DNA of 27,365 nt from an uncultured Solirubrobacterales bacterium (lineage in GTDB: Bacteria; Actinomycetota; Thermoleophilia; Solirubrobacterales; Solirubrobacteraceae). Below are positions 8,379 to 16,012 of the stretch, piece by piece. Under the pieces are notes generated by a model. That model saw only the letters and a list, made by a program, of their open reading frames with translations. It was not told the origin of the DNA and did no database searches. Numbering within the stretch: the stretch's first letter is position 1; each line of letters begins with the position of its first letter. Made by a program: the position numbers and the translations under genes. The stretch lies in NCBI GenBank assembly GCA_937973575.1, contig CALJKH010000009.1, positions 1 to 27,365 on the forward strand, given 5' to 3'.

Positions 8379-8418
8379 TTCAATCACCCCTCCCGTGGTA
8401 ATCACTTCTTGATTCTCA

Positions 8419-8447
8419 ACACTACACCCGAATCAGGCTTTCGTCAG
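8419..8447 (-). promoter_or_regulatory. Putative promoter of the APC permease gene
   Basis: On the minus strand CTGACG (8442-8447) and TAGTGT (8419-8424) are separated by 17 nt, matching a -35/-10 pair with a TGAC core and the TAnnnT pattern. The -35 overlaps the stop codon of the upstream oxidoreductase. The predicted start site near 8412 leaves about 34 nt of leader containing the GGGAGGGG ribosome site. Confidence 0.45.
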
Positions 8448-9877
8448 CGTCCTATTCGATAGCCGAGCCGGTCAGGGATCGATGCTGCCTGCTTAGCCCA
8501 ATAGGGAACACGCCGTCCAGACTCACCACGCCGCTCAGTTGTGTCGAGACCGCGTCTGATGACAGTGCCACCGAGTGCTTTGAACGGGTCTGGTGGAAGC
8601 AGAACAGGATCCTCAATCAGCAAAGGCCTAGCTGGATGGTCTGGCCCAAATTTACCGGTCGCGATGTCGGCCATCGCGTCTCCCAATAGCTTCGAGGGGC
8701 CTACCCCGTTCCCGGTGTAACCAAACGCCGCAACCCACCCGTCCGCAAACTGACGGAGTGCAGGCATATGGACTGGAGAGGCGTCAATTGGCCCACCCCA
8801 TGCTCTCTCTATTCGCACATTCTCGAGAATCGGAAACACTCTCTTCAGAGCGGCCGAAGTGTGGGTAACAACCCTAGAGTCGACCGATTCGCGCCATCTC
8901 GGCTTAGCCCCTCTAGCGATACGCCCGCCACCCCAGCCGAAGACAATCCGTGAATCCTCTGTAGTGCGAAAGTAGTGGACGAGATAGCGAGCATCGGTGA
9001 CCGCGAGACCCTGCTTCCAGCCGATCTCGTGGAGGATCTCAGGAACAGGCTCAGTCAGAACGATGTGGCTAGAAGTCATTGTTACCTCACGCTCCATCCG
9101 GCCAAGCCAAGCGCTAGCTACCCCCGCCGCAAGGACTCCGTAGTGAGCGCGAACCCGGTGACCGTTGCGAGTAACAACCGCAACCCCATCGGTATGCGTC
9201 TCTAGTTTCGCCACGGCCGACCTCTCATAGATCCGGACTCCGCGTTCACGAAGAGCGCCCCGGAGATTCCTAGCCAGCTTGCCCGGGTTCAGGGTGGCGG
9301 TATCGCGCAGATATAGACCTCGTTCGAAGCGCGGGGAACCGCATAGTGCCCGAGCCTGTTCACCAGACAGCAGACTCGCAGTATCGGAAGGTAGGGACAT
9401 GGCTTCGAGGGCATTGACCAGTTCCTCTCCATGGAGATGCTGCTCCGCGCCAGCCACTGCGATCAGCTGCCCCGACTGTCGAAAGTCGAAGGGGCCAATT
9501 CTCGCCTCCAACCCGCCAATCGTGGAAATGTTTGAGATGGACTCCTTCACCAAGGCCCGAGCTGACGTTTCCCCGAACTGCTCCAGCAACCTCGGTGCAG
9601 CCTCAACAAACGAGTCGCAAAAACCACCATTTCGTCCGCTTGGCCCAGTGCCGCACACCTCGCTATCCAGCAAGACGATCCTGTCTGCCGCTACCGAGTC
9701 TGCAAGGCGAAGGGCAGCCCACATTCCCGAATACCCGCCCCCGACAACTACGACATCTGCGTCCGTATCCACTTTCAGCGGTTCGAAGGATTCACCGTCT
9801 AGGGCAGTTGCCGCAGACACCTTGGGGTCTAATCCCCAAGCGTCTTGAATCCACCATCCGTAGGCGTCGTGACTCAC
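8444..9877 (-). CDS. FAD-dependent oxidoreductase, DAO family (PuuB/OrdL-like)
   Basis: A 477-residue flavoprotein of the D-amino acid oxidase superfamily, which oxidises primary or secondary amines or amino acids. The dinucleotide motif VVVVGGGYSGMWAALRL lies at 42-58, with D71 at the end of beta-2 for the FAD ribose, and SGRNGGF at 80-86 as in gamma-glutamylputrescine oxidase and related enzymes. FGYTGNGVGPSKLLG near the C-terminus is the second FAD contact. About 35 residues precede the FAD domain, as in PuuB-like members. The start is GTG 9877, 12 nt after serA ends, so it may be read with serA. The permease next door suggests uptake and oxidation of the same compound. Substrate unknown; glycine or sarcosine oxidation is an alternative. 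Confidence 0.85.
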   Translation of the reverse strand: MSHDAYGWWIQDAWGLDPKVSAATALDGESFEPLKVDTDADVVVVGGGYSGMWAALRLADSVAADRIVLLDSEVCGTGPSGRNGGFCDSFVEAAPRLLEQFGETSARALVKESISNISTIGGLEARIGPFDFRQSGQLIAVAGAEQHLHGEELVNALEAMSLPSDTASLLSGEQARALCGSPRFERGLYLRDTATLNPGKLARNLRGALRERGVRIYERSAVAKLETHTDGVAVVTRNGHRVRAHYGVLAAGVASAWLGRMEREVTMTSSHIVLTEPVPEILHEIGWKQGLAVTDARYLVHYFRTTEDSRIVFGWGGGRIARGAKPRWRESVDSRVVTHTSAALKRVFPILENVRIERAWGGPIDASPVHMPALRQFADGWVAAFGYTGNGVGPSKLLGDAMADIATGKFGPDHPARPLLIEDPVLLPPDPFKALGGTVIRRGLDTTERRGESGRRVPYWAKQAASIPDRLGYRIGR

Positions 9878-9889
9878 GACGCCATCTTC

Positions 9890-11491
9890 TCAGAGGGTGA
9901 GCGTCCTAGCGTCAGAAAACCCGTCAGCCGCAAGTAGAGCGTTAAGAGCATCCTGCGGAACTGGGGCATCAGTTGTGATCGCAATGGCTGCCTTCTCGTC
10001 GCCGCCTGTCTCAGGCTGACGTCCAACAGCGGCGGAAACGATGTTGACCCCGTGCCGGCCCAGTTCAGTGCCGATCGCACCAAGCATGCCTGGCTCGTCG
10101 CGATAACGAACGAGCGTGAGATGCCCCTCAAGCTGAAGGTTGAACCGTTGCCCCCAAGCCTCAAGGAGGTGAGGCCTATGGAGTTGCCCGATCGTGGTAC
10201 CTGCCACACGGACTGGCTCGCCGCCAGCAGTGGCTGTGACGCGAACCATGTCGGTGTAGTCACGAATCTGCGTCGAGGCAGTCTCACTGACCTCAATGCC
10301 TCTTGCCTGCGCAAACGAAAGGGCATTGATCTCGTTGACAGGGTCCTCTGTTCGCCCACCGAGGGCACCCATGAGCGCCGCAGTTGTGAGCACACGAACA
10401 TCGCGCTCAGCGATACCGCCAAGAACTTCAACCTCAATAGCTTCAAACCCGCCAGCGAGTTCCACTGCGATGCGAGCAAGGTCGCGGCAAAGCGGCACGA
10501 ATGGGCCGAGGACATCGCGATCCTCAGCGCTGATAGCTGGAAGGTTGACTGCAGTAGTTACGGTCCCGCCGGTAAGTGCTGCGAGAAGCTGTTCAGCTGT
10601 TTGCACGCCGGCACGATCCTGAGCCTCGACTGTGGAAGCCCCGAGGTGTGGAGTCACAACCACATTGTCGTAACCCTGGAACAGAGGGTGCTCTGTAATC
10701 GGCTCCTGCTTAAAGACATCAAGTGCAGCTCCAGCGATCTTCCCTGAGTCCAGGCCAGCTTGGAGGGCTGCATCGTCCACCAGTCCACCGCGTGCGCAGT
10801 TGATGATCCGGACTCCGTCCTTCATCTTGGCGATCGTCTCAGCGTTGATGAAGTCCTTGGTGTCCTCAGTGTTGGGGAGGTGGATCGTGATGAAGTCAGC
10901 CTCAGCGAAGATGTCTTCGGGTGTTTCGGCCTTCTCGACGCCGAGCTCCTTAAACCGTTCAGCCGACACATAGGGGTCGAAGGCAAGGATCCTCATGCCA
11001 AAGGCCTTTGCCCGGGCGGCCACCAGCTGCCCGATGCGCCCGAACCCGAGAACACCAAGTGTCTTCTCGTAGACCTCAACGCCACCGAACTTGGAGCGCT
11101 CCCAGCGACCGTCTGTGAGAGCTGAGTGGGCTTGGGGAATGTTGCGAGCCAGCGACAGCATCAATGCGATCGTCTGCTCTGCCGCAGCAATGATGTTCGA
11201 CTGCGGAGCGTTAGCCACGATGATGCCCTTGCGCGTGGCGACCTCTACATCAACATTGTCAACGCCAACGCCAGCGCGACCGATGACTCTCAGGTTGTCT
11301 GCCTTTTCAAGAGCTTCAGCGTCGAGCTGGGTGGCTGAGCGAATCAAGATCGCTTCGTAATTTCCAATCTGGTCGAGAAGTTCTTCCCGCGACAGCTCAG
11401 TGAGGACGTCTACATCACAGGTCTCTCTGAGGAGATCAACACCGCTGTCGGCGATCTCTTCGGCGACTAAAACTCTTGGACGGTCGCTCAC
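9890..11491 (-). CDS. serA: D-3-phosphoglycerate dehydrogenase (long form)
   Basis: NAD-dependent oxidation of 3-phosphoglycerate, first step of serine synthesis. It has 533 residues, the long type with catalytic and nucleotide domains, an intervening (ASB) domain and a C-terminal ACT domain, as in mycobacterial SerA. Visible residues: GFGRIG at 149-154 for NAD, and catalytic R234 (NCARGG), E263 (KQEP) and H282 (TPHLGAST). The ACT domain starts near LTLVRYRDEPGMLGAIGTELG (about 460-480) and usually mediates serine feedback. The start is GTG 11491, overlapping the upstream aminotransferase stop as GTGA, so the two are translationally coupled and probably catalyse consecutive steps. Confidence 0.96.
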   Translation of the reverse strand: MSDRPRVLVAEEIADSGVDLLRETCDVDVLTELSREELLDQIGNYEAILIRSATQLDAEALEKADNLRVIGRAGVGVDNVDVEVATRKGIIVANAPQSNIIAAAEQTIALMLSLARNIPQAHSALTDGRWERSKFGGVEVYEKTLGVLGFGRIGQLVAARAKAFGMRILAFDPYVSAERFKELGVEKAETPEDIFAEADFITIHLPNTEDTKDFINAETIAKMKDGVRIINCARGGLVDDAALQAGLDSGKIAGAALDVFKQEPITEHPLFQGYDNVVVTPHLGASTVEAQDRAGVQTAEQLLAALTGGTVTTAVNLPAISAEDRDVLGPFVPLCRDLARIAVELAGGFEAIEVEVLGGIAERDVRVLTTAALMGALGGRTEDPVNEINALSFAQARGIEVSETASTQIRDYTDMVRVTATAGGEPVRVAGTTIGQLHRPHLLEAWGQRFNLQLEGHLTLVRYRDEPGMLGAIGTELGRHGVNIVSAAVGRQPETGGDEKAAIAITTDAPVPQDALNALLAADGFSDARTLTL

Positions 11492-12678
11492 GCGCCGGCC
11501 TCGACGCCCGCGTCGAGAAAGACTCGCTGCGCAGCACCAACGCCCTTGCCGAGCTCAACTGGGTGACCGAGAGCGTCGAGCGTCATCTCGAGACCTGACA
11601 GGCAAGTGAGAATGTCGAAGGCTCCGAAGTAACCACAGTGCGCGATGCGGAGGATCTTGCCCTTCAGCTCGTCCTGCCCACCGTTAGCTGTGATTCCGAA
11701 GCGGTCGCGGAGGATCTTCGGGACCTTGCCACCGTCGATGTCCTCAGGCAGGTTAACCGCGGTCACAACGTTCGAACGCTCGTCCGGGTCGCCATAGAGC
11801 GAAAGGCCAAGGGCCTGAACGCCCGCACGGGTCGCCTTCGAGAGAAGGGCGTGCCGAGCAAAAACATTGTCGATACCTTCGTCATGGATCATGTCCAGAG
11901 CGACGTCGAGCGCAGAAATAATGGTCACAGGAGCTGTGAACGGGCTGGCTGGCGGATCCTTGCGCTGGGACTTAGCGGTACGACCCCAGTCGAAGTAATA
12001 ACGACCGCCGGGCTGACTCTCGGCACGCTCAAGCGCCGCTGCGGATACCGAGGCGAGACCGACGCCTGGAGGTGCCATCAGGGCCTTCTGGGAGCCGGAA
12101 ACGACAACATCGATCCCCCACTCGTCTTGACGCATTTCGGCTGCACCGAGGCCTGAAACGGCATCCACAACTGAGAGAGCTCCGTGCTTGCGGCAGACTT
12201 CTGCGATGGCCTTGACATCGTGGACGATGCCAGTTGATGTCTCGCTCAAAGTGAAGAACACAACCTCACAGCCGGGGTTCTCCGTCAGAAGTCGGTCAAC
12301 CTCGTTCGGATCGATTCGCACACCCCAACCTGGCTCGTAACGAACAACATCAGCGCACTGGGCGTCGAGGATCTGCAGCCAACGCTCACCGAACTTGCCG
12401 GTTGCGCAACCGAGCACCTTCTGCCCAGGTTGGACGAGATTCATGACCGCCGACTCCAACGCGCCAGAGCCAGTTGATGTGAAGAGAAGAACATCGTTCT
12501 CAGTCTGGAAGACGTAAGGGATGCGGCTCAGGACACGGGAGTACACCTCGATGAAGGCTGGATCACGGTGGTAAGCCACTGGCTCGGCCATGATCGAACT
12601 GACCCGTGGCGGCAGGGGTGTAGGACCCGCAGTCGCGAGGATCTTCTTGTTGAACGGATTGGGGGCGTTGCCGCTCAT
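11488..12678 (-). CDS. Class V aminotransferase, probable phosphoserine aminotransferase
   Basis: A 396-residue PLP enzyme of the serine-pyruvate/alanine-glyoxylate aminotransferase group (COG0075 type). The PLP lysine is K198 in SGSQKALMAPPG, the cofactor-nitrogen aspartate is D172 in VVDAVSG, and the N-terminal ATAGPTPLPP and HRDPAF segments are characteristic of the group. Canonical SerC has a different signature. It overlaps serA by 4 nt, so I infer that it converts 3-phosphohydroxypyruvate to phosphoserine; alanine-glyoxylate or serine-glyoxylate transamination are alternatives. No Shine-Dalgarno precedes the ATG. Instead TAGCCT sits 7 nt upstream, suggesting a leaderless mRNA starting at the ATG. 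Confidence 0.85.
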   Translation of the reverse strand: MSGNAPNPFNKKILATAGPTPLPPRVSSIMAEPVAYHRDPAFIEVYSRVLSRIPYVFQTENDVLLFTSTGSGALESAVMNLVQPGQKVLGCATGKFGERWLQILDAQCADVVRYEPGWGVRIDPNEVDRLLTENPGCEVVFFTLSETSTGIVHDVKAIAEVCRKHGALSVVDAVSGLGAAEMRQDEWGIDVVVSGSQKALMAPPGVGLASVSAAALERAESQPGGRYYFDWGRTAKSQRKDPPASPFTAPVTIISALDVALDMIHDEGIDNVFARHALLSKATRAGVQALGLSLYGDPDERSNVVTAVNLPEDIDGGKVPKILRDRFGITANGGQDELKGKILRIAHCGYFGAFDILTCLSGLEMTLDALGHPVELGKGVGAAQRVFLDAGVEAGA

Positions 12679-12685
12679 AAGGTGG

Positions 12686-12691
12686 AGGCTA
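12686..12691 (-). promoter_or_regulatory. Leaderless -10 element of the aminotransferase-serA operon
   Basis: TAGCCT on the minus strand, then 7 nt (CCACCTT), then the ATG at 12678. This matches the actinobacterial leaderless pattern in which the start site coincides with the start codon. No ribosome site and no clear -35 are present. The same spacing recurs before ilvC and menE in this window. Confidence 0.5.
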
Positions 12692-12702
12692 GCGAAGCTG
12701 GC

Positions 12703-12721
12703 AGCGGGCTAAGCGCCCGCT
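12703..12721 (-). terminator. Hairpin downstream of ilvC
   Basis: A perfect 7-bp stem (agcgggc / gcccgct) with a 5-nt loop begins 6 nt after the in-frame ilvC TAG at 12728-12730 on the minus strand. There is no T-run. It lies between ilvC and the aminotransferase promoter, where a terminator is expected. Confidence 0.45.
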
Positions 12722-12727
12722 TCCGTT

Positions 12728-12892
12728 CTAGGCCTCTTTGAACTCCGTATCGATCCAGTCCATCATTGAGCGAAGCTTGCGTCCTTCAACCTCGATCAGG
12801 TGACCTGACTGCTCCTCACGCATGCGGTTGAAGTTCTCCTGACCGGCGTTGTTCTCAGCGATGAACTCGCGTGCGAACTCCCCGCTCTGAAT
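12728..12892 (-). pseudogene. ilvC: Out-of-frame C-terminal segment of ilvC (54 residues)
   Basis: This stretch is open on the minus strand in a frame different from the main ilvC frame. It starts IQSGEFAREF, contains ENFNRMREEQSGH and ends DWIDTEFKEA before TAG at 12728-12730, which is the standard class I KARI C-terminus. Joined to the upstream frame by restoring two bases (CTC CGA GAG ATT), it gives a normal 337-residue enzyme. The segment shows no other damage, so the break is either a sequence error or very recent. Confidence 0.88.
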
Positions 12893-13739
12893 CTCGGAGG
12901 ATCTCCTTCATCGCGGCCTTGGACTCAGCGCCAATTACGCGAGGACCACGCGTGAGGTCACCGTACTCAGCGGTATTCGAGATCGAATGCCGCATGCCGG
13001 TGATTCCCTTCTCGTACATGAGGTCGACGATGAGCTTGAGCTCATGCAGACACTCGAAGTAAGCAAGGCGTGGGTCGTAACCAGCCTCAACGAGGGTCTC
13101 GTAGCCGGAGCGAACGAGTTCGCTTACGCCGCCGCAGAGGACTGCCTGCTCGCCAAAGAGGTCGGTCTCTGTTTCTTCACGGAAGCTTGTCTGGATGACG
13201 CCACCGCGCGTGCAGCCGATGCCACGGGCATAGGCGAGAGCAACCGGTAGTGCGTTTCCTGAGGCATCCTGCTCAATCGCAACGAGTCCTGGAACGCCAC
13301 TGCCCTCAAGGTATTGGCGACGAACAAGGTGACCTGGGCCCTTAGGAGCCACAAGCGCAATGTCAACTCCCTCAGGTGCCGTGATCTCACCGAAGTGAAT
13401 CGAGAAGCCGTGTCCGAAGAGGAGAAGGTTGCCAGGGACAATTCCGTCACTAACACCGCTCTCCCAGACCTCACGGTGCTTCTCGTCTGGGACAAGAAGC
13501 ATCACTACATCGCCGCGCGCTGCGGCTTCGGCCGGCTCAACAACTTCGAGGCCTGCTGCGCGGGCCTTTTCTGCACTTGAGGAGTCAGAACGGAGGCCAA
13601 CAATTACGTTGACTCCTGAGTCCTTCAGGTTGAGGCTGTGGGCATGGCCCTGTGAGCCGAACCCGATTACTGCAACCGTCTTGCCCTCAAGGAGGGAGAG
13701 GTCGGCGTCGTCGTCATAAAGAACCTTGTAGTCAGTCAT
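12855..13739 (-). CDS. ilvC: Ketol-acid reductoisomerase, frameshifted near the C-terminus
   Basis: Converts acetolactate and acetohydroxybutyrate to dihydroxy acids in valine, leucine and isoleucine synthesis, using NAD(P)H and two magnesium ions. The frame starting at ATG 13739 has the Rossmann motif GFGSQGHAHS (26-35), catalytic H110 in FGHGF, metal ligands D193 and E197 in EETETDLFGEQ, E229 and E233 in CLHELK, and the HSISNTAEYG segment near 251-260. After AMKEILR (about 276-282) the frame changes and ends after 14 unrelated residues. The expected C-terminal helices continue in another frame downstream. The observed CTC CGA GAT is explained by loss of one GA/AG unit from an original CGA GAG ATT. 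Active-site residues survive, but the truncated fold would probably be unstable. ATG 13739 has no ribosome site; TAGCGT lies 7 nt upstream. Confidence 0.93.
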   Translation of the reverse strand: MTDYKVLYDDDADLSLLEGKTVAVIGFGSQGHAHSLNLKDSGVNVIVGLRSDSSSAEKARAAGLEVVEPAEAAARGDVVMLLVPDEKHREVWESGVSDGIVPGNLLLFGHGFSIHFGEITAPEGVDIALVAPKGPGHLVRRQYLEGSGVPGLVAIEQDASGNALPVALAYARGIGCTRGGVIQTSFREETETDLFGEQAVLCGGVSELVRSGYETLVEAGYDPRLAYFECLHELKLIVDLMYEKGITGMRHSISNTAEYGDLTRGPRVIGAESKAAMKEILRDSERGVRTRVHR

Positions 13740-13746
13740 AAGGTGC

Positions 13747-13752
13747 ACGCTA
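13747..13752 (-). promoter_or_regulatory. Leaderless -10 element of ilvC
   Basis: TAGCGT on the minus strand, then GCACCTT (7 nt), then the ilvC ATG. It lies in the 23-nt gap after the methyltransferase gene. No Shine-Dalgarno is present. It is nearly identical in sequence and spacing to the elements before the aminotransferase and menE. Confidence 0.5.
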
Positions 13753-13762
13753 CCAGCGGAGG

Positions 13763-14578
13763 TCAGGCCTCTGCTGTCACGACAAGCGCGACTCCCGGAA
13801 GGGCTATCGCACCAGAGCTGTCCGTCCATGGCTCAACACGCCGCTGAAGCGCGTCGTCAAAGTCGGATTGCAGGCTTGGACCGCCAGACGCCAACGCGGA
13901 CGCGACAACCTGCGACTGCGACGTAACCCAGTCGAGCAAGTCGCCAAGCGTCGGAAACTCAAATAGGAGATCAACCTCATCAACCTGAACGTCGATGAAC
14001 CCAGCGCTTAGATTCATTTCCTTGAAGAGTCCTGACTCTCCGAGTCGAAATTGACCCGGGTCGCCTGCGACTGGAACCGATCCTGCCCCAACATCCTGGA
14101 GAGCTTCAAAGGGTTTGATTCCATAGGGGTTGACATCAGGCTCACCCCAGATCGCTGAAACAAGAAGACCCCCGCCCTTCAGAACTCGGCGTGCCTCGTG
14201 GAGGGCAGATCCGGGGTCCGTCGCGAACATGTAGCCAAATCTGCACAGAATGCGGTCGGCGACTCCTGATGGAGCGTTGAGCCAATCAAGGCCCATCTCC
14301 AAGAATTCGACATTGTCTGCTGAGTGCAGCTCCTTAGCCGCCTCAACCATCTTTGGCGCGATGTCAGCAGCCACAAGGCTGCCCTCCGGTCCAATTGCCG
14401 CGCTGATCGGTGGAACCAGCCCGCCCGGGCCGCAGGCGAGCTCAAGAACACGCTGCCCCGCGCCCAACTGAGCCCTCTCCAGCATCTTCTCTGTGAGAGG
14501 GCGTACGAACTTCTCAAAGTCAGATGAATTCGCAGCCCAATCTTTGGCGCGTGCGTCCCAACCGGATGGATCAGCCAT
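13763..14578 (-). CDS. Class I SAM-dependent methyltransferase, candidate MenG
   Basis: A 271-residue soluble methyltransferase. Motif I is VLELACGPGG (44-53), the adenosyl acidic loop is ADIAPKMVEAA (71-81), and RRVLKGGGLLVSAIW (130-144) is the post-III region, so it belongs to the UbiE/COG2226-like class. It overlaps menE by 8 nt on the same strand, which suggests cotranscription and a role in menaquinone synthesis, most simply methylation of demethylmenaquinone. Against this, it lacks the usual UbiE/MenG N-terminal signature and is longer than most MenG, so another small-molecule substrate is possible. The family is clear; the MenG role is an inference from position. Confidence 0.8.
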   Translation of the reverse strand: MADPSGWDARAKDWAANSSDFEKFVRPLTEKMLERAQLGAGQRVLELACGPGGLVPPISAAIGPEGSLVAADIAPKMVEAAKELHSADNVEFLEMGLDWLNAPSGVADRILCRFGYMFATDPGSALHEARRVLKGGGLLVSAIWGEPDVNPYGIKPFEALQDVGAGSVPVAGDPGQFRLGESGLFKEMNLSAGFIDVQVDEVDLLFEFPTLGDLLDWVTSQSQVVASALASGGPSLQSDFDDALQRRVEPWTDSSGAIALPGVALVVTAEA

Positions 14579-15962
14579 TGCTGTGTCTCACAACCTTTCC
14601 GAGCTTGTCTCGTTTGATTTGCTCGACGAAGGTGATCTCTTTCGGCAACTCCCACCGCGCGAGCTGGTCGATCACCGCGTCGCGGACCTCCGAAGGCGTT
14701 GTCGTAGGCAACTTAGGCACAGCGTCGGCCACCACGCGCTGGCCCCACTCTGGATCGGCTTCGCCACTGACCAGCACATCCTCCAAGAGTCCGGTTGCCA
14801 AGAGGGCTCGCTCGACTGCCTCCGGAAAGACATTCTCACCGCCCGAAATGATCATTGAGCCGACGCGGCCTTCCACATGGATGAATCCCCGCTCATCTAC
14901 ATAGCCAGAGTCGTTGGTGTGGAACCAGCCCTCCTCGTCGGACAGTCCGGGCGCCACTATCGGACCGCGAACGAGAAGCTCGCCCGCGTCGCTCGCACGA
15001 ACTTCAACGCCTGGCAGTGGCTGACCAACACCACTGTAGGTATCGGTCCGTGCAACGGAGATCATCCCGAGAGTCTCTGTCATCCCCCAGCTTTCCCGGA
15101 TTGGGATTCCAGCCTCAATGGCTCGCACCCGAAGCTCCGCGCCAAGCGGCGCCCCGCCTATAACTGCAGCCTCAAGACCCTCTGGCCGCACCCAGCCAGC
15201 GTCGAGAAGCCGCGTAAGCATCGTTGGAACCAGCGACACGACCGAAACGGGCGGCTGCCTGTCTGGTGCAGCAAGACGCGCGAGGAATTCATCCTCAACA
15301 AAATGAGGAAGAAGGGTCATTGATCCGCCCCCCGCGAGGCTCCGAATAAAAACTCCGATCCCGGCCGCGTGAGTCATCGGCAGCGCGGAGAGCCAGTGCG
15401 AATAAAGATCTAGACGCATTACCCGCGCACCCAAGATTGCCTGAGCAGCTAGCGACCGACGCGAGTGCACGACACGAGTTGGAACACCCGACGAGCCGGA
15501 TGTTTGAAGCTCCAGCGCGGGAACATCTAGGTCCAGCGGACGCGGATCAACCCACTCCCGCTGCACGCCGATCGGAGGCCGCACTGAATCAGGGGTGACA
15601 TGAACCGCGCATGAGTCAAGAGCGACCCTCCGGCGCTCTTCGGGCCAGCGCGGATCAACCGGCACAATCGTGAGTCCGAGGTACAAGGTTGCGTAGGCGG
15701 TGAAGGCCCAGTCGTGCCCTGCTGGCAGCTCTAGCGCTATCCCCAATCGAGGGTCATTTCCACGCTCGCGAACAAGCTGCCTCGCTCGGGCCGAGGTGTA
15801 ATAACCGAAGTCATCGCCGACGACAGTTCGCCTCCCATCCGAGACGGTGCTGGGGATGCCACGCGGCGAGCGGCCAAAAAGCTGAAGCAAAATGTCGTCC
15901 GCTTCTTTTTCGGATTCGTATTTGTCTACACCGAGAAGGCCGAGGATGAATTCATTGCTCAC
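14571..15962 (-). CDS. menE: o-Succinylbenzoate-CoA ligase
   Basis: ATP-dependent activation of o-succinylbenzoate to its CoA thioester in menaquinone synthesis; ANL adenylating superfamily. From the chosen start it has 463 residues. The phosphate-binding loop is TSGSSGVPTRVVH (154-166; the usual second-position Thr pair is replaced by Ser), WGMTETLG is motif A5, the HTNDSGYVDERGFIHVEGR and GGENVFPEAVE segments lead into the C-terminal domain, and KRDKLGKVVR holds the catalytic lysine. I place the start at GTG 15962. A frame 20 codons longer exists but runs through the menB promoter and ribosome site, and lacks its own. No Shine-Dalgarno precedes GTG; TAGCCT is 7 nt upstream. Divergent from menB. 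Confidence 0.9.
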   Translation of the reverse strand: MSNEFILGLLGVDKYESEKEADDILLQLFGRSPRGIPSTVSDGRRTVVGDDFGYYTSARARQLVRERGNDPRLGIALELPAGHDWAFTAYATLYLGLTIVPVDPRWPEERRRVALDSCAVHVTPDSVRPPIGVQREWVDPRPLDLDVPALELQTSGSSGVPTRVVHSRRSLAAQAILGARVMRLDLYSHWLSALPMTHAAGIGVFIRSLAGGGSMTLLPHFVEDEFLARLAAPDRQPPVSVVSLVPTMLTRLLDAGWVRPEGLEAAVIGGAPLGAELRVRAIEAGIPIRESWGMTETLGMISVARTDTYSGVGQPLPGVEVRASDAGELLVRGPIVAPGLSDEEGWFHTNDSGYVDERGFIHVEGRVGSMIISGGENVFPEAVERALLATGLLEDVLVSGEADPEWGQRVVADAVPKLPTTTPSEVRDAVIDQLARWELPKEITFVEQIKRDKLGKVVRHSNG

Positions 15963-15969
15963 GCGTGAC

Positions 15970-15979
15970 AGGCTAACCT
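15970..15979. promoter_or_regulatory. Shared symmetrical -10 element for divergent menE and menB
   Basis: The decamer AGGCTAACCT carries TAACCT on plus (15974-15979) and TAGCCT on minus (15970-15975), so both strands have a TAnnnT -10 hexamer sharing the same TA core. On minus it is 7 nt before the menE GTG (leaderless). On plus, a start near 15986 would give menB a leader of about 27 nt with a ribosome site. Only 50 nt separate the two start codons, so a single bidirectional promoter is the simplest reading. Confidence 0.5.
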
Positions 15980-16000
15980 CGGAAGGCCCCAGATCCGAAA

Positions 16001-16005
16001 AAGGA
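16001..16005 (+). promoter_or_regulatory. Ribosome binding site deciding the menB TTG start
   Basis: AAGGA (within AAAAAGGA) ends 7 nt before TTG 16013. No in-frame ATG or GTG lies nearby, and the conserved protein begins directly after, so this site fixes TTG as the start. Confidence 0.7.
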
Positions 16006-16012
16006 ACCCAAG

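Noticed and set aside
9279..9848. Long open frame of 189 codons on plus, opposite the FAD oxidoreductase
   Set aside because: It lies wholly antisense to a gene with clear FAD motifs, has low-complexity S/P/R-rich composition and no recognisable domain. Similar antisense frames opposite leuB, leuC and ilvE are rejected for the same reason.
12890..12897. Programmed +1 frameshifting in ilvC
   Set aside because: CTC CGA GAT is not a known slippery site with a stop codon or stimulatory structure that I can see, and loss of a dinucleotide from a GA repeat explains it more simply.
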